Shown piece by piece: positions 1 to 7,031 of a DNA stretch of 20,654 nt. Origin of the DNA: Deltaproteobacteria bacterium. GTDB taxonomy: Bacteria > Desulfobacterota > Binatia > UBA9968. The translations under genes were made by a program, and so were the position numbers. The DNA lies in contig JAHFAP010000026.1 of NCBI GenBank assembly GCA_023250495.1, forward strand, positions 1-20,654, written 5' to 3'. The notes beneath the pieces are model-generated. The model had not been told where the DNA came from. It made no database searches and saw nothing but the letters and a program-made list of their open reading frames with translations. How positions within the stretch are numbered: the first letter of the stretch is position 1; each line of letters opens with the position of its first letter.

Positions 1-443
1 CCGGAGCGGAGAAACAGGAAGTCGAAAAGATCATAGCCGAACTCGGCCAGGGAGGAGACGGCAAAAAATCAGCTGCGCCAAGAGCGCAGGTCGGAGGCAT
101 TCAAATCCAAGGGGTGGTGGACGTCGATCCGAAGCTTAAGGGCAAGGTCGATAGCCAGGCCGTTCTTTTCATCATCGCCAGATCGGCGACCAGCGCAGGC
201 GGTCCCCCTCTGGCCGTGAAGAAGATTGCGCGCCCGTCGTTTCCGGTTGCCTATTCCCTTGGCGCTGAAGATGTCATGCTGCCCGGCGCTTCCTTCTCCG
301 GCAAGCTGTTTCTTTCCGCCCGCCTCGACAAGGACGGCAATCCGACGACCAGAGAGACGGGCAACCTTGCGGGAGAATACCCAAAGAATCCGGTCGATGC
401 GGGATCAAAAAAGGTCGATATCGTGCTCGATCAGGTCATGTGA
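1..443 (+). CDS. Cytochrome c biogenesis protein, CcmI/CycH-like, C-terminal part (5' end outside window)
   Basis: The reading frame is open from the window edge and ends in TGA at 441-443, so only about 146 C-terminal residues are present. They match the C-terminal beta-domain of CcmI/CycH/NrfG-type haem-lyase assembly proteins, which hold apocytochrome c in the periplasm. The visible pattern is a GVVDVDP strand, then LFIIARS, GGPPLAV, the FPVAYSLGAEDVMLPG block, LFLSARLDKDGNP and GNLAGEYP. In the family these correspond to 'lFV.AR', 'GP.PLAv', 'DsmamxPg' and 'ARiS.sG.A...GDl.G'. The preceding residues are charged and linker-like; the usual N-terminal membrane helix and TPR repeats would lie outside. 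An internal ATG/GTG near 114 is not a credible start because it falls inside the domain. The gene is convergent with the VOC gene, 7 bp away. The family is clear; the exact name depends on the missing part. Confidence 0.82.
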   Translation, partial: GAEKQEVEKIIAELGQGGDGKKSAAPRAQVGGIQIQGVVDVDPKLKGKVDSQAVLFIIARSATSAGGPPLAVKKIARPSFPVAYSLGAEDVMLPGASFSGKLFLSARLDKDGNPTTRETGNLAGEYPKNPVDAGSKKVDIVLDQVM

Positions 444-450
444 GGAGTTA

Positions 451-807
451 TTAGCTCTTCCAGCCCTGCTCCGATAGATCGACCCTCGTGCCTACGGGAT
501 CGCGCACAAACGCTTCCGCGAACCGCCCATCTTTGGGAAGGGAATCGGTGCCCTTCGTGGCGCCGGCCTCTATGGCCGCGCGCATCGCTTGCTGCACGTT
601 CTCGACTTCGAAGCCAAAATGATAGATCCCTTCGGGCCGGCCGAGCGCCGGCAAAATCGCCAGGTTGATATAACCGTCGGAGAGATAGATCGCCTCCCGC
701 TGCTTGCCGCTCCGTGCGACCTCCTTCATGCCAAATGAGCTCCTGTAGAACTCAGCGAGCTTGGGTGGATCCTTGGTCAGAACTGCGATGTGACGAATCT
801 TGGCCAT
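451..807 (-). CDS. VOC / glyoxalase-fold family protein
   Basis: A 118-residue single-module vicinal oxygen chelate protein. It starts MAKIRHIAVLTKDP and contains the typical 'FY...FGM' helix (residues 20-27), the second-half strand IYHFGFEVEN and the C-terminal RDPVGTRVDLSEQ. H6, H63 and E113 sit where metal ligands sit in glyoxalase/dioxygenase members, so a metal site is plausible. Such proteins dimerise to complete the barrel and act as isomerases, lyases, dioxygenases or resistance proteins; substrate cannot be read from the sequence. The start is well supported by AGGGAGGAG five bases upstream of ATG. It is the last gene of the leftward catabolic run, 14 bp after the oxidoreductase gene, so it may share its transcript and substrate pathway. 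Confidence 0.85.
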   Translation of the reverse strand: MAKIRHIAVLTKDPPKLAEFYRSSFGMKEVARSGKQREAIYLSDGYINLAILPALGRPEGIYHFGFEVENVQQAMRAAIEAGATKGTDSLPKDGRFAEAFVRDPVGTRVDLSEQGWKS

Positions 808-821
808 AAAACTCCTCCCTT

Positions 822-1652
822 CTAAGATTTACCCTTCTCGTTCACAAGCCGCTTCGCGGCCGCCTCCAGTTGCTCGATGATGGGAAGTTGGAGACCGTCT
901 CGCCGGGCCAGCTCGCCGGCCAGCGGAACGTCTTTTTGAAAAACGTTTCTGCCGAGGCGCGGCGTCGGAGTCGGCGATGAAGGATCAAATACGTTGCGCC
1001 AGCGGTCCAGAAGGCTCTCGGAATCCACCTGCTGCAGCATCTCCAACACCTGAGGAAATCTGAGACCCTCAGTCTCCCCGAGCTGCAAAGCTTCATGCAT
1101 CATCAACGTTTCCGCTCCCGAAATTAAATTTTTGATAAGCTTCCCGACATTCCCAGCGCCCAGGCCTCCCATGTGAATCACTTGCTTCCCCATCTTGAGA
1201 AGGTGGGGTCGGGCCCGCTCGACGAGTTCCATTGCTCCGCCAACGACAAAGATCAACTGCCCAGCTTTCACCGCCCTCGGCACCCCAAGCATGCAGGCGT
1301 CTATAACGTGAACGCTGCGCTTCCGGGCGGCCTCCGCAACTTTCCGAGTGGTTTGAGGCAGGATGGTGCTGTGGAGAATAACCAACGTATCGGGATTTGC
1401 GCTCTCGAGGATCCCGCCGTTGCCGAGCGTGCAATCTAGCACTTCTTCGTCGGTGCGCACGACGACGTCCACGATCGTGGATGCCGCCGCTACCTCCGCT
1501 GCGCTACCCGCTACGTGAGCTCCCAGCGAGCGCGCTGCGTCCAGCGCCGGAGGATGACAGTCGTACACGGTCGCCTGCACGCCGGCCAGCTTCAAGCGCT
1601 CCAGCAGCGCGCTTCCCATCGCTCCCACACCCACAAGGCCTATTTTTTCCAT
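822..1652 (-). CDS. NAD(P)-dependent 3-hydroxyisobutyrate dehydrogenase-family oxidoreductase
   Basis: A 276-residue beta-hydroxyacid dehydrogenase. The N-terminal Rossmann motif is GLVGVGAMG (residues 5-13); the catalytic-lysine motif GAGNVGKLIKN places K171 and N175 as in 3-hydroxyisobutyrate and tartronate semialdehyde reductases. The substrate-binding stretch is DACMLGVPRAVKAG rather than the usual DAPVSGG...A..G, so the hydroxyacid substrate may differ. I chose ATG at 1652 because GGGGAGGA lies just upstream and the protein then begins MEKIGLVG; a TTG at 1679 would add nine unneeded residues. It follows the cupin gene by 27 bp and precedes the VOC gene by 14 bp, in one apparent operon. 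Family assignment is firm; function within the family is not. Confidence 0.88.
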   Translation of the reverse strand: MEKIGLVGVGAMGSALLERLKLAGVQATVYDCHPPALDAARSLGAHVAGSAAEVAAASTIVDVVVRTDEEVLDCTLGNGGILESANPDTLVILHSTILPQTTRKVAEAARKRSVHVIDACMLGVPRAVKAGQLIFVVGGAMELVERARPHLLKMGKQVIHMGGLGAGNVGKLIKNLISGAETLMMHEALQLGETEGLRFPQVLEMLQQVDSESLLDRWRNVFDPSSPTPTPRLGRNVFQKDVPLAGELARRDGLQLPIIEQLEAAAKRLVNEKGKS

Positions 1653-1679
1653 CACTCCTCCCCGGACGGATGCCCGCAA

Positions 1680-2105
1680 CTACTCTACGATTTTTCCTTC
1701 GTCCCTTCCGCCGCCGTGCTGATAGACAATTCTCTTTCCGGTCGCCGTGTCGATCTCGTTTCGACGCCCGCCTGCCTTGGCGAGATCTTCAGCGGTCGCC
1801 TTGTGGCTGTTGCCCAGAAGGATCATCTCTTCGTCGTAAGGATTGGAGCCTTCGTAGTATTCGTGGGCCGGAATGCTCAGAATCTTGCCCGGTGAAAGCT
1901 CGTGGGTTTCATTAGGTCCCTTCATGATTCCCCGGCCGGTGAGCACATAGTAAGTGCGATCTGAGGGATGGTTATGCATCCTTTGCACATCGCCGGGAGG
2001 GAAATAGAGCAACCAGGTCTCCAAGTTCTCCCTTCTGAAGAGATTGATTCGTCGTTCACCCTTCTTCCTTTCCTTGACCGCCTCGCTGATATCTAAGAGT
2101 TTCAT
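1680..2105 (-). CDS. Cupin-domain protein
   Basis: A 141-residue protein with one conserved cupin barrel. The first cupin motif is seen as GDVQRMHNHPSDRTYYVLTGRG (about residues 38-59), with the HxH pair kept but the usual glutamate replaced in a DRT context. The second motif, GKILSIPAHEYYEGSNP, has His at the position of the usual Gly and Tyr where the third metal His is expected. The metal site is therefore partly altered or rearranged. The C-terminus is hydrophilic (ATGKRIVYQHGGGRDEG). The start is supported by AAGGAGGAAGCT directly before ATG. It lies 41 bp after the binding-protein gene and just before the dehydrogenase-like gene. Cupins in such runs are often isomerases, dioxygenases or ligand sensors; I cannot choose among these. 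Confidence 0.82.
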   Translation of the reverse strand: MKLLDISEAVKERKKGERRINLFRRENLETWLLYFPPGDVQRMHNHPSDRTYYVLTGRGIMKGPNETHELSPGKILSIPAHEYYEGSNPYDEEMILLGNSHKATAEDLAKAGGRRNEIDTATGKRIVYQHGGGRDEGKIVE

Positions 2106-2146
2106 AGCTTCCTCCTTCAGTCTTCAGGTTCAAGTGATCCTTGAAT

Positions 2147-3139
2147 TTATTGCTGATAGAGCTTGTCGATAAAGCCCGACTTTTCCAGCTCAGCCACGAT
2201 GGAGTTATCGATGAACTGTTCCGGCTTTGCCGTCTTGGCACCGGGATGGTTGGCAAAATTGAGCAGCGTCTGCACTCCGGCGGCAGAGACATAGGGCACT
2301 TTCTCCCAAGCGGGGAGAAACGTTCTGTAAGTTTCCTCGAGATCATCCGCATCGCTTAATTTGGTGTACTTGCCGATAGCCTGCTTGGCCTGCTCAGCGT
2401 CCGTCCGCGCGATCTTGAGCCCTTCCATGTACGCTTGCACATAGCGCCTCACGCGGTCCGGATTCTCTCTCATGTACTGCCTCGTGCTGGCAAAGGCGAC
2501 GTGAATGAACGGGATATTTCTCTCTGCGATATTGACCAGCTCCTTCAATCCCGCCTTCCGCGCCCTTAGAGTGGTCGGCGGAGAAATGACACCGGCATCG
2601 ATGTTTCCCTGCGTCAGGGCAGTCATGATTCCCGGAATTCCATCCAAATGGAGGACTCGGACGTCTTTTCCGAGCGTCATGCCGGCCTCTCGCACCAATA
2701 GGCGCGCGACAAAATCCGTCGTCGAGCCCGGCTGAGTCACCCCGATAACCTTGCCCTTTAAATCGGCGAAGCTCCGAACCTCAGGCTTACTGTAAACTGA
2801 AAACACAGGGCGATTAAGAACCCCCAGCATGAATACGACGTCATGGCCGCCGAGGACCGCCTCAATCAACTCGCCGCCGGGGTTGCAAATATCCAGGCTT
2901 TTGGCGATCAGCGCTTGGGTTGCCGTGGCAGGCAGAATGTATTTTAGATCTACGCTCAAGCCATATTTAGAGAAAATTCCTTTTTCTTGGGCCACCCAAA
3001 TAGGCGCAAAAGCTCCGCTCACGGCAGCGTAGCTTGACTTGATCGCTACCGGTTCGGCGGCCTGACTCGCCGACGGGCCAGCGACCCAAAACAGCAGAGC
3101 GAGAAAGATCGGTTTCACACACACCGTACGTTTCTGCAT
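2147..3139 (-). CDS. ABC transporter substrate-binding protein, NMT1/SsuA/THI5-like
   Basis: A 330-residue periplasmic binding protein. A Sec signal peptide covers residues 1-27 (basic start, hydrophobic FLALLFWVAG, likely cleavage in SQA-AEP). Family features follow: APIWVAQEKGIFSKYGL near the mature N-terminus, LKGKVIGVTQPGSTTDFVARLLV in the hinge region, and GNIDAGVISPP in the second lobe. SsuA/TauA/THI5-type proteins bind small organic anions or pyrimidine precursors and hand them to an ABC permease. No permease or ATPase gene is in the window, so this is an orphan component here. Amidohydrolase-rich gene clusters of uncultured bacteria often carry such orphans. GAGGGG lies six bases before ATG. 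The leader is almost entirely the 112-bp palindromic repeat at 3153-3264. Confidence 0.88.
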   Translation of the reverse strand: MQKRTVCVKPIFLALLFWVAGPSASQAAEPVAIKSSYAAVSGAFAPIWVAQEKGIFSKYGLSVDLKYILPATATQALIAKSLDICNPGGELIEAVLGGHDVVFMLGVLNRPVFSVYSKPEVRSFADLKGKVIGVTQPGSTTDFVARLLVREAGMTLGKDVRVLHLDGIPGIMTALTQGNIDAGVISPPTTLRARKAGLKELVNIAERNIPFIHVAFASTRQYMRENPDRVRRYVQAYMEGLKIARTDAEQAKQAIGKYTKLSDADDLEETYRTFLPAWEKVPYVSAAGVQTLLNFANHPGAKTAKPEQFIDNSIVAELEKSGFIDKLYQQ

Positions 3140-3152
3140 AGAGTTCCCCTCT

Positions 3153-3264
3153 GAATGTCACCCTGAGTCCTTCGTTCCCTCAGGATAACCTCCGCGAAGG
3201 GTTTTGAGAGACTTGTCCTGAGCGTAGGCGAAGGATTCTTCGGCTTCGCCTCAGAATGACATTC
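3153..3264. repeat. 112-bp palindromic MITE-like intergenic repeat
   Basis: The ends are imperfect inverted repeats: GAATGTCACCCTGAG (3153-3167) and CTCAGAATGACATTC (3250-3264), with 13 of 15 positions complementary. Inside, AGGCGAAG (3226-3233) pairs perfectly with CTTCGCCT (3244-3251), and CCTGAG near 3162 can pair with CTCAGG near 3178. 'CTGAG...CGAAGGATTCT...TCAGAATGACA' is a style of dispersed, non-coding, foldable repeat seen between genes of many environmental bacteria. It carries no transposase, so it would be non-autonomous. It lies 13 bp upstream of the binding-protein start, so any transcript entering from the gamma-glutamyltransferase gene must cross this hairpin. Confidence 0.75.
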
Positions 3265-3278
3265 GTGTCTAGAACGAT

Positions 3279-4874
3279 TTACCATCCGATCGCGTAACCT
3301 TCCCTTCTTGGATCTGCCGCTCCCATCCATGCGCCGGTGTCCGGGTCGCGAGCGATCACCTGCGAGGCGCCAAAGGACCAGCGGCCGACAACCTTCACCT
3401 TGTGGCCTTTTTCCTCCAACCCCTTCATTACTTCAAAGGGAAACCCCTCTTCCATCCTCAGCTCCTCCGGCAGCTTGTCCCGCGGCGGCGTCCCCGGCAT
3501 ATGGCTCCAGCGCGGCGCCTCGACCGCCGACTGCGGATCCCTGTTCTGGTCGAGAAGTTGGTGGAGGATCTGCACGTTGCTCTGCGGCTGATCGTCGTTG
3601 CCCGGCGTTCCGCCCACGGCGAAGAAGTCACCGCCGCGAAACGCCATATAGGAATTGAGCGTGTGCGCCGGTCTTTTGCCGGGCTTTAACGAGTTGGCTT
3701 TCTTGCCATCCAAGACGAAGCTGCACAGGCGGTTGTTCATGACGACTCCGGTGTCTCCGGCGACGACGCGGGAGCCGAAGGGAGCGAAGATGCTCTGAAT
3801 CAGCGAAATCACATTGCCGTCGCGATCTGCGGCGCAGAGATAGGTGGTATCGCCGCCCGCTGATGCGGCAACGTGCGCCCTGGGTTTCGCGGTTTCAGAG
3901 ATAAGGCTCCTTCTCTTCTCCGCGTGCTCTTTTGAGATCAGGCGCAAAATCTGCGGATCGCCGAAGCGTGGATCTTCGAGATGGTTCACCCTGTCCTCGA
4001 AGGCGAGTTTTTTTGCCTCAACCATGATGTGGATGATATCCGCCGGCGCCATTCGCTCCAGAGGATAACCCTCGATGATGTTGAGCATCTCCAGGACCAT
4101 AAAACCCTGGGAGACCGGCGGTTGCTCACAAACTATGAAGTCGCGATACGACGAGCGCAGCGGCTCCAGCCACTCGGCAAACTTTCCCTGAAGATCCTCC
4201 TCGCTTATGATCGCGCCTTCGGACTTCAGCGCGGCGCACATCCGCCCCGCCAACTCTCCATCATAGAAGCTTTTTCTGCCGTTTCGAGCTATCTGCTCCA
4301 GCGTGCGAGCCAACCCCTTCTGCGCGAGGACCCTTCCGGGCGCCACCGCATCCAGAACCTTCCGGTAATTGCGGTCGACCGCAGGAAAGGCGCCGCCGAA
4401 CTCCTCGATCCTTTTGCTCAAATGGTTGGAGATCGGAAATCCTTCGCCCGCGTATGCGATGGCATCCGCGGCGATCCTCGGCAGCTCCAAAGTCCCGTAT
4501 CTGCCGTGAAGCTCCGTCCAGCCGTCCACCGCGCCTGGAACGGCGATGCTGAGCGGTCCCTCGGTCGGTACTTTCGAATGGCCTTGCTCGCGGAAAAATT
4601 CTATGGTCGCCCTCTTCGGCGCCGGCCCGCTCGCGTTCAGCGCTTCGACCTTGCCTGTCTTTCTCATGTAGACCAACGCAAAAATGTCGCCGCCAGGACC
4701 TGAGGTCTCCGGGGTGACGACGCTCAGCGCAAATGATGTAGCCAGCGCCGCATCTACAGCATTGCCGCTGTCCTGCAGCACCCTCATGCCGGCGAGCGAC
4801 GCAAGATAGTGGCCCGAGGAGACCATGCCGTTCCGTCCCATTACAACCGGCCTGCCTGCCTTCGTAAAAATCAT
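3279..4874 (-). CDS. Gamma-glutamyltransferase-family Ntn hydrolase
   Basis: A 531-residue protein of the GGT (T3 peptidase) family, made as a precursor that cuts itself before the catalytic threonine. N-terminal family blocks are GMVSSGHYLAS, GGNAVDAA-like DSGNAVDAALA, SGPGGDIFALVY and LSIAVPGAVDGW. The cleavage/nucleophile motif is GGDTTYLCAADRDGN, making the first Thr of the pair (about residue 343) the likely nucleophile. The small subunit has VVMNNR, GKRPAHTLNSYM and GGTPGNDDQPQSN. There is no signal peptide, whereas classical GGT is periplasmic, so it may be a cytoplasmic amidase or acylase; the related oxamate amidohydrolase HpxW is an alternative. The ATG at 4874 overlaps the upstream TGA as ATGA, implying coupled translation; upstream in-frame codons lie inside the previous gene and look unrelated to GGT. 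Confidence 0.87.
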   Translation of the reverse strand: MIFTKAGRPVVMGRNGMVSSGHYLASLAGMRVLQDSGNAVDAALATSFALSVVTPETSGPGGDIFALVYMRKTGKVEALNASGPAPKRATIEFFREQGHSKVPTEGPLSIAVPGAVDGWTELHGRYGTLELPRIAADAIAYAGEGFPISNHLSKRIEEFGGAFPAVDRNYRKVLDAVAPGRVLAQKGLARTLEQIARNGRKSFYDGELAGRMCAALKSEGAIISEEDLQGKFAEWLEPLRSSYRDFIVCEQPPVSQGFMVLEMLNIIEGYPLERMAPADIIHIMVEAKKLAFEDRVNHLEDPRFGDPQILRLISKEHAEKRRSLISETAKPRAHVAASAGGDTTYLCAADRDGNVISLIQSIFAPFGSRVVAGDTGVVMNNRLCSFVLDGKKANSLKPGKRPAHTLNSYMAFRGGDFFAVGGTPGNDDQPQSNVQILHQLLDQNRDPQSAVEAPRWSHMPGTPPRDKLPEELRMEEGFPFEVMKGLEEKGHKVKVVGRWSFGASQVIARDPDTGAWMGAADPRREGYAIGW

Positions 4875-5896
4875 ATTGCGCTGAGCCGGAGAATCCTGCT
4901 TGCATTGTCGCCGAGGATCTTCTCCTGCTCCTCCTTTTTGAGAGCTAGTTCCGCAATCGCTTTCAAGCTGTTTTTCACCAGCACGCAACCCTCCTCAGGA
5001 CCATAGGGATAATTAGTGCCGAGCACCATGCGGTCGGCGCCAAAAAAGTCCAGAACGCATCTCAACGTTGACGCCGGGTGATCGGCCGTATCCACGTAGA
5101 ATCTTCTGAAAGAGTCGAGCGGATTTTCCTTCAGGCCGTATCTCTGGCGGATCTCCTCGGTCCTGCCGGTATAGATATTGATCGCGCGCTGCGCGAAGAA
5201 CGCCAGCACGCCGCCGACATCCGCGACGACAAAATCGATCTCCGGAAACCTCTCGAGCACGCGGCCATAAACGAGACGCGTCATCGCCACCGTCGAGTCG
5301 AAGGCCCAGCCGAAGATCAGAGTAGGCATGATGTCTAAGCCGACGGCCTGCGTCGCCAAAGGCGCCGTCGGATGGATATAGACGGGAAGCCTGAGCCGGG
5401 CGAGGCGCTCGTAGATAGGAAATAAGTCTTCGTCATCCAGCGGTCTCCCGTTGAGATTGGTGAAACAGCCGAAGCCCTTGAGCCCCAGCTTGTCAACCGA
5501 GCGCACGAGTTCGTCCAGAGAGGCCCGGATAGAGCAGCTCGGCAGGGTGAAGAGACCGGCAAAGCGCCGGGGATATTTTTTGCACAGAGCGGCAATCGCA
5601 TCGTTGGCCTGGCGCGCAAGCGACAGCGCAGCGTCCGCCTCGAAGCGGTCGGCGCCGGGCGCGGGCACGCTCAAGACCTGGACATCGATCCCAAGTTTAT
5701 CCATGTGCGCGACCCGGCGCTCCACATCGCGGCCTTGAAAGGTCGCGGTGTTGATGCGGCAGTCGAGCTTGCGGTCGTAAAAGTAGCGCAAGCCGCTGTA
5801 GGGATCGGGAGGCTCCAACACCACTTCTCCCTGCAGGCGATCCATCTCCGCGATATACCCCTCAGGAAAAATGTGGCTCTGAAAATCAATCACCAT
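4871..5896 (-). CDS. ACMSD-like amidohydrolase (Amidohydro_2) with altered metal site
   Basis: A 341-residue TIM-barrel protein that follows the layout of 2-amino-3-carboxymuconate-semialdehyde decarboxylase (ACMSD): VIDFQSHIFPEGY, R-HMDKLGIDVQVLS, YPRRFAGLFTLP, LGLKGFGCFTNLNG, LFPIYERLARLRLPVYIHP, RFPEIDFVVADVGG and DRMVLGTNYPYG. Compared with the family, the N-terminal HxH is QxH, the catalytic strand 'AHGG' is ADVG, and the metal Asp in 'GTDYP' is Asn; the YIHP histidine remains. It may use another metal arrangement, a different chemistry, or only bind ligand. I place the start at 5896 (MVIDFQSH), where the family begins; an ATG at 5935 would add a tail coded by an AT-rich repeat. No strong Shine-Dalgarno is visible at either. 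It overlaps the GGT-family gene by 4 bp. Confidence 0.84.
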   Translation of the reverse strand: MVIDFQSHIFPEGYIAEMDRLQGEVVLEPPDPYSGLRYFYDRKLDCRINTATFQGRDVERRVAHMDKLGIDVQVLSVPAPGADRFEADAALSLARQANDAIAALCKKYPRRFAGLFTLPSCSIRASLDELVRSVDKLGLKGFGCFTNLNGRPLDDEDLFPIYERLARLRLPVYIHPTAPLATQAVGLDIMPTLIFGWAFDSTVAMTRLVYGRVLERFPEIDFVVADVGGVLAFFAQRAINIYTGRTEEIRQRYGLKENPLDSFRRFYVDTADHPASTLRCVLDFFGADRMVLGTNYPYGPEEGCVLVKNSLKAIAELALKKEEQEKILGDNASRILRLSAI

Positions 5897-5920
5897 AAAA
5901 TTAGTTTCAAGTTTCGCGTT

Positions 5921-5954
5921 TAATTCAAAATTCAAAACTCATAATTCAAAATTC
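5921..5954. repeat. AT-rich short direct repeats between the amidohydrolase genes
   Basis: The 13-base unit TAATTCAAAATTC occurs at 5921-5933 and again at 5942-5954, a 21-base period, with a third partial TTCAAAA between. The stretch is far more AT-rich than the surrounding genes. It sits between the stop of the 5963-6988 gene and the likely start of the next one. An in-frame ATG inside it (5935) would give an N-terminal extension unlike the family, so I regard it as non-coding. Confidence 0.65.
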
Positions 5955-5962
5955 TCTGAGGT

Positions 5963-6988
5963 TTATAGACCGTACAGCGCTCTCGGGTTGTCGTCGAGAA
6001 TCTTGTCGATGACGCTTGCCCCGACCTCGCCGCTTTGCTTGAGCGTCCGCAGCGCCTCCAGCTCGCTGGCTGTATCCGCGTGGCCGTAATCCGAGCCGAT
6101 CACGATATTATCCGGGCCCGAGTAGCGGAGCACATAGGGAAGATCGTCGTCGGTCTGGCAGGCGACGTAGATCCGGCTCTCGCGCAGCACTTCTTTGCTT
6201 AAGGCCTTCCCTTTCCTTTGAAAACGCCGCGCCAAGTCGTGCAAGGCGTACGGAATCCATTGAGCGCTTACTTCGATGAAGCCGAACTTGAGCTTGGGGA
6301 ACCTCTGCGGGATGCCTTCGAATAAAACCGAGTGAAACGAGCCTACGACGGCGAGTTTGAATTTGTTAAATCCGCACTCGCGGGCGAAAAAATCGTGAAC
6401 GGCAAAGCTTCCGGTCGCCGAATGCACGCAGATCGGCATATCGAGCCTGCTCGCTTCCTCGTAGAGCGGATAGAAATAAGGGTCCGAGAGGCACCTTTCC
6501 CCCTCCAGCCCGCGAATGAAGATCCCGCAGGCGCCGTTTTCCTTGGCCCACTTGGCTTCGGCCAGCGCCTCCTCCATGCTGAGCAGCGGCAGCACCACGA
6601 CCCAGCGGAGACGCCCTTTTCCTTGTCGCCAGATATCGACCAGCCAACGGTTGTAACTCTTGCACAACGCCAGCTCGACCTCCGGCCGGCTCGTGAAAGG
6701 CCTGAGAAAAACCGTTGGGTAGAGGACCTGTATGTCCACTTCAAGCTCGTTCATGTGCTTGATCCTGGCCTCGATATCCTCCATCTCGCGCGCCGCCTTC
6801 GGCGTGTCGGCGCCGACGTTTCGCGCCTTTTCGCGCAGCCTCCCGTCGATCAGCCATGATTCGCCGCCGGACTCTTCCACGTCGGGCGTCGCAACGATCT
6901 TCGGCCTGAATGCCCGCTCAGATTCAAGCATGTAATCCCACGTTCGCTCGGTCTCCAATACGTGAGCATCAGCATCGATCGTCGCCAT
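5963..6988 (-). CDS. Amidohydrolase 2 family metal-dependent hydrolase
   Basis: A 341-residue amidohydrolase-related TIM barrel. The N-terminus IDADAHVLE is the DxH form common in this large subfamily, followed by RIKHMNELEVDIQVLYPT, GACGIFIRGLEG, LDMPICVHSATG (barrel His), LKFGFIEVSAQWIPYAL (Glu in place of the strand-7 His, also usual here) and NIVIGSDYGHAD (metal Asp). The C-terminal ILDDNPRALYGL is the typical family ending. In contrast with its downstream neighbour, the metal site is intact. Relatives hydrolyse or decarboxylate aromatic or carboxylic substrates; substrate is not readable. It opens the catabolic run, 43 bp after the EF-G-2 gene, with only a modest G-rich stretch before its ATG. 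Confidence 0.86.
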   Translation of the reverse strand: MATIDADAHVLETERTWDYMLESERAFRPKIVATPDVEESGGESWLIDGRLREKARNVGADTPKAAREMEDIEARIKHMNELEVDIQVLYPTVFLRPFTSRPEVELALCKSYNRWLVDIWRQGKGRLRWVVVLPLLSMEEALAEAKWAKENGACGIFIRGLEGERCLSDPYFYPLYEEASRLDMPICVHSATGSFAVHDFFARECGFNKFKLAVVGSFHSVLFEGIPQRFPKLKFGFIEVSAQWIPYALHDLARRFQRKGKALSKEVLRESRIYVACQTDDDLPYVLRYSGPDNIVIGSDYGHADTASELEALRTLKQSGEVGASVIDKILDDNPRALYGL

Positions 6989-7031
6989 AATCGCCCCCAG
7001 GCTGTAGCTGCGTTAGAAAAGATGTCTTCGT

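Noticed and set aside
3153..3264. Possible CRISPR fragment or transposon end with genes
   Set aside because: No regular repeat-spacer pattern and no transposase; a single non-autonomous palindrome explains it.
3115..3330. 71-codon minus-strand frame with CHSEAKPKNPS
   Set aside because: This is a translation of the palindromic repeat at 3153-3264; such peptides recur as spurious genes.
3981..4703. 240-codon plus-strand frame
   Set aside because: Antisense to the GGT-family gene, which has clear motifs throughout; no sign of a second gene.
5897..5935. N-terminal extension of the ACMSD-like protein from ATG 5935
   Set aside because: The extra 13 residues come from the AT-rich repeat and the family begins at MVIDF.
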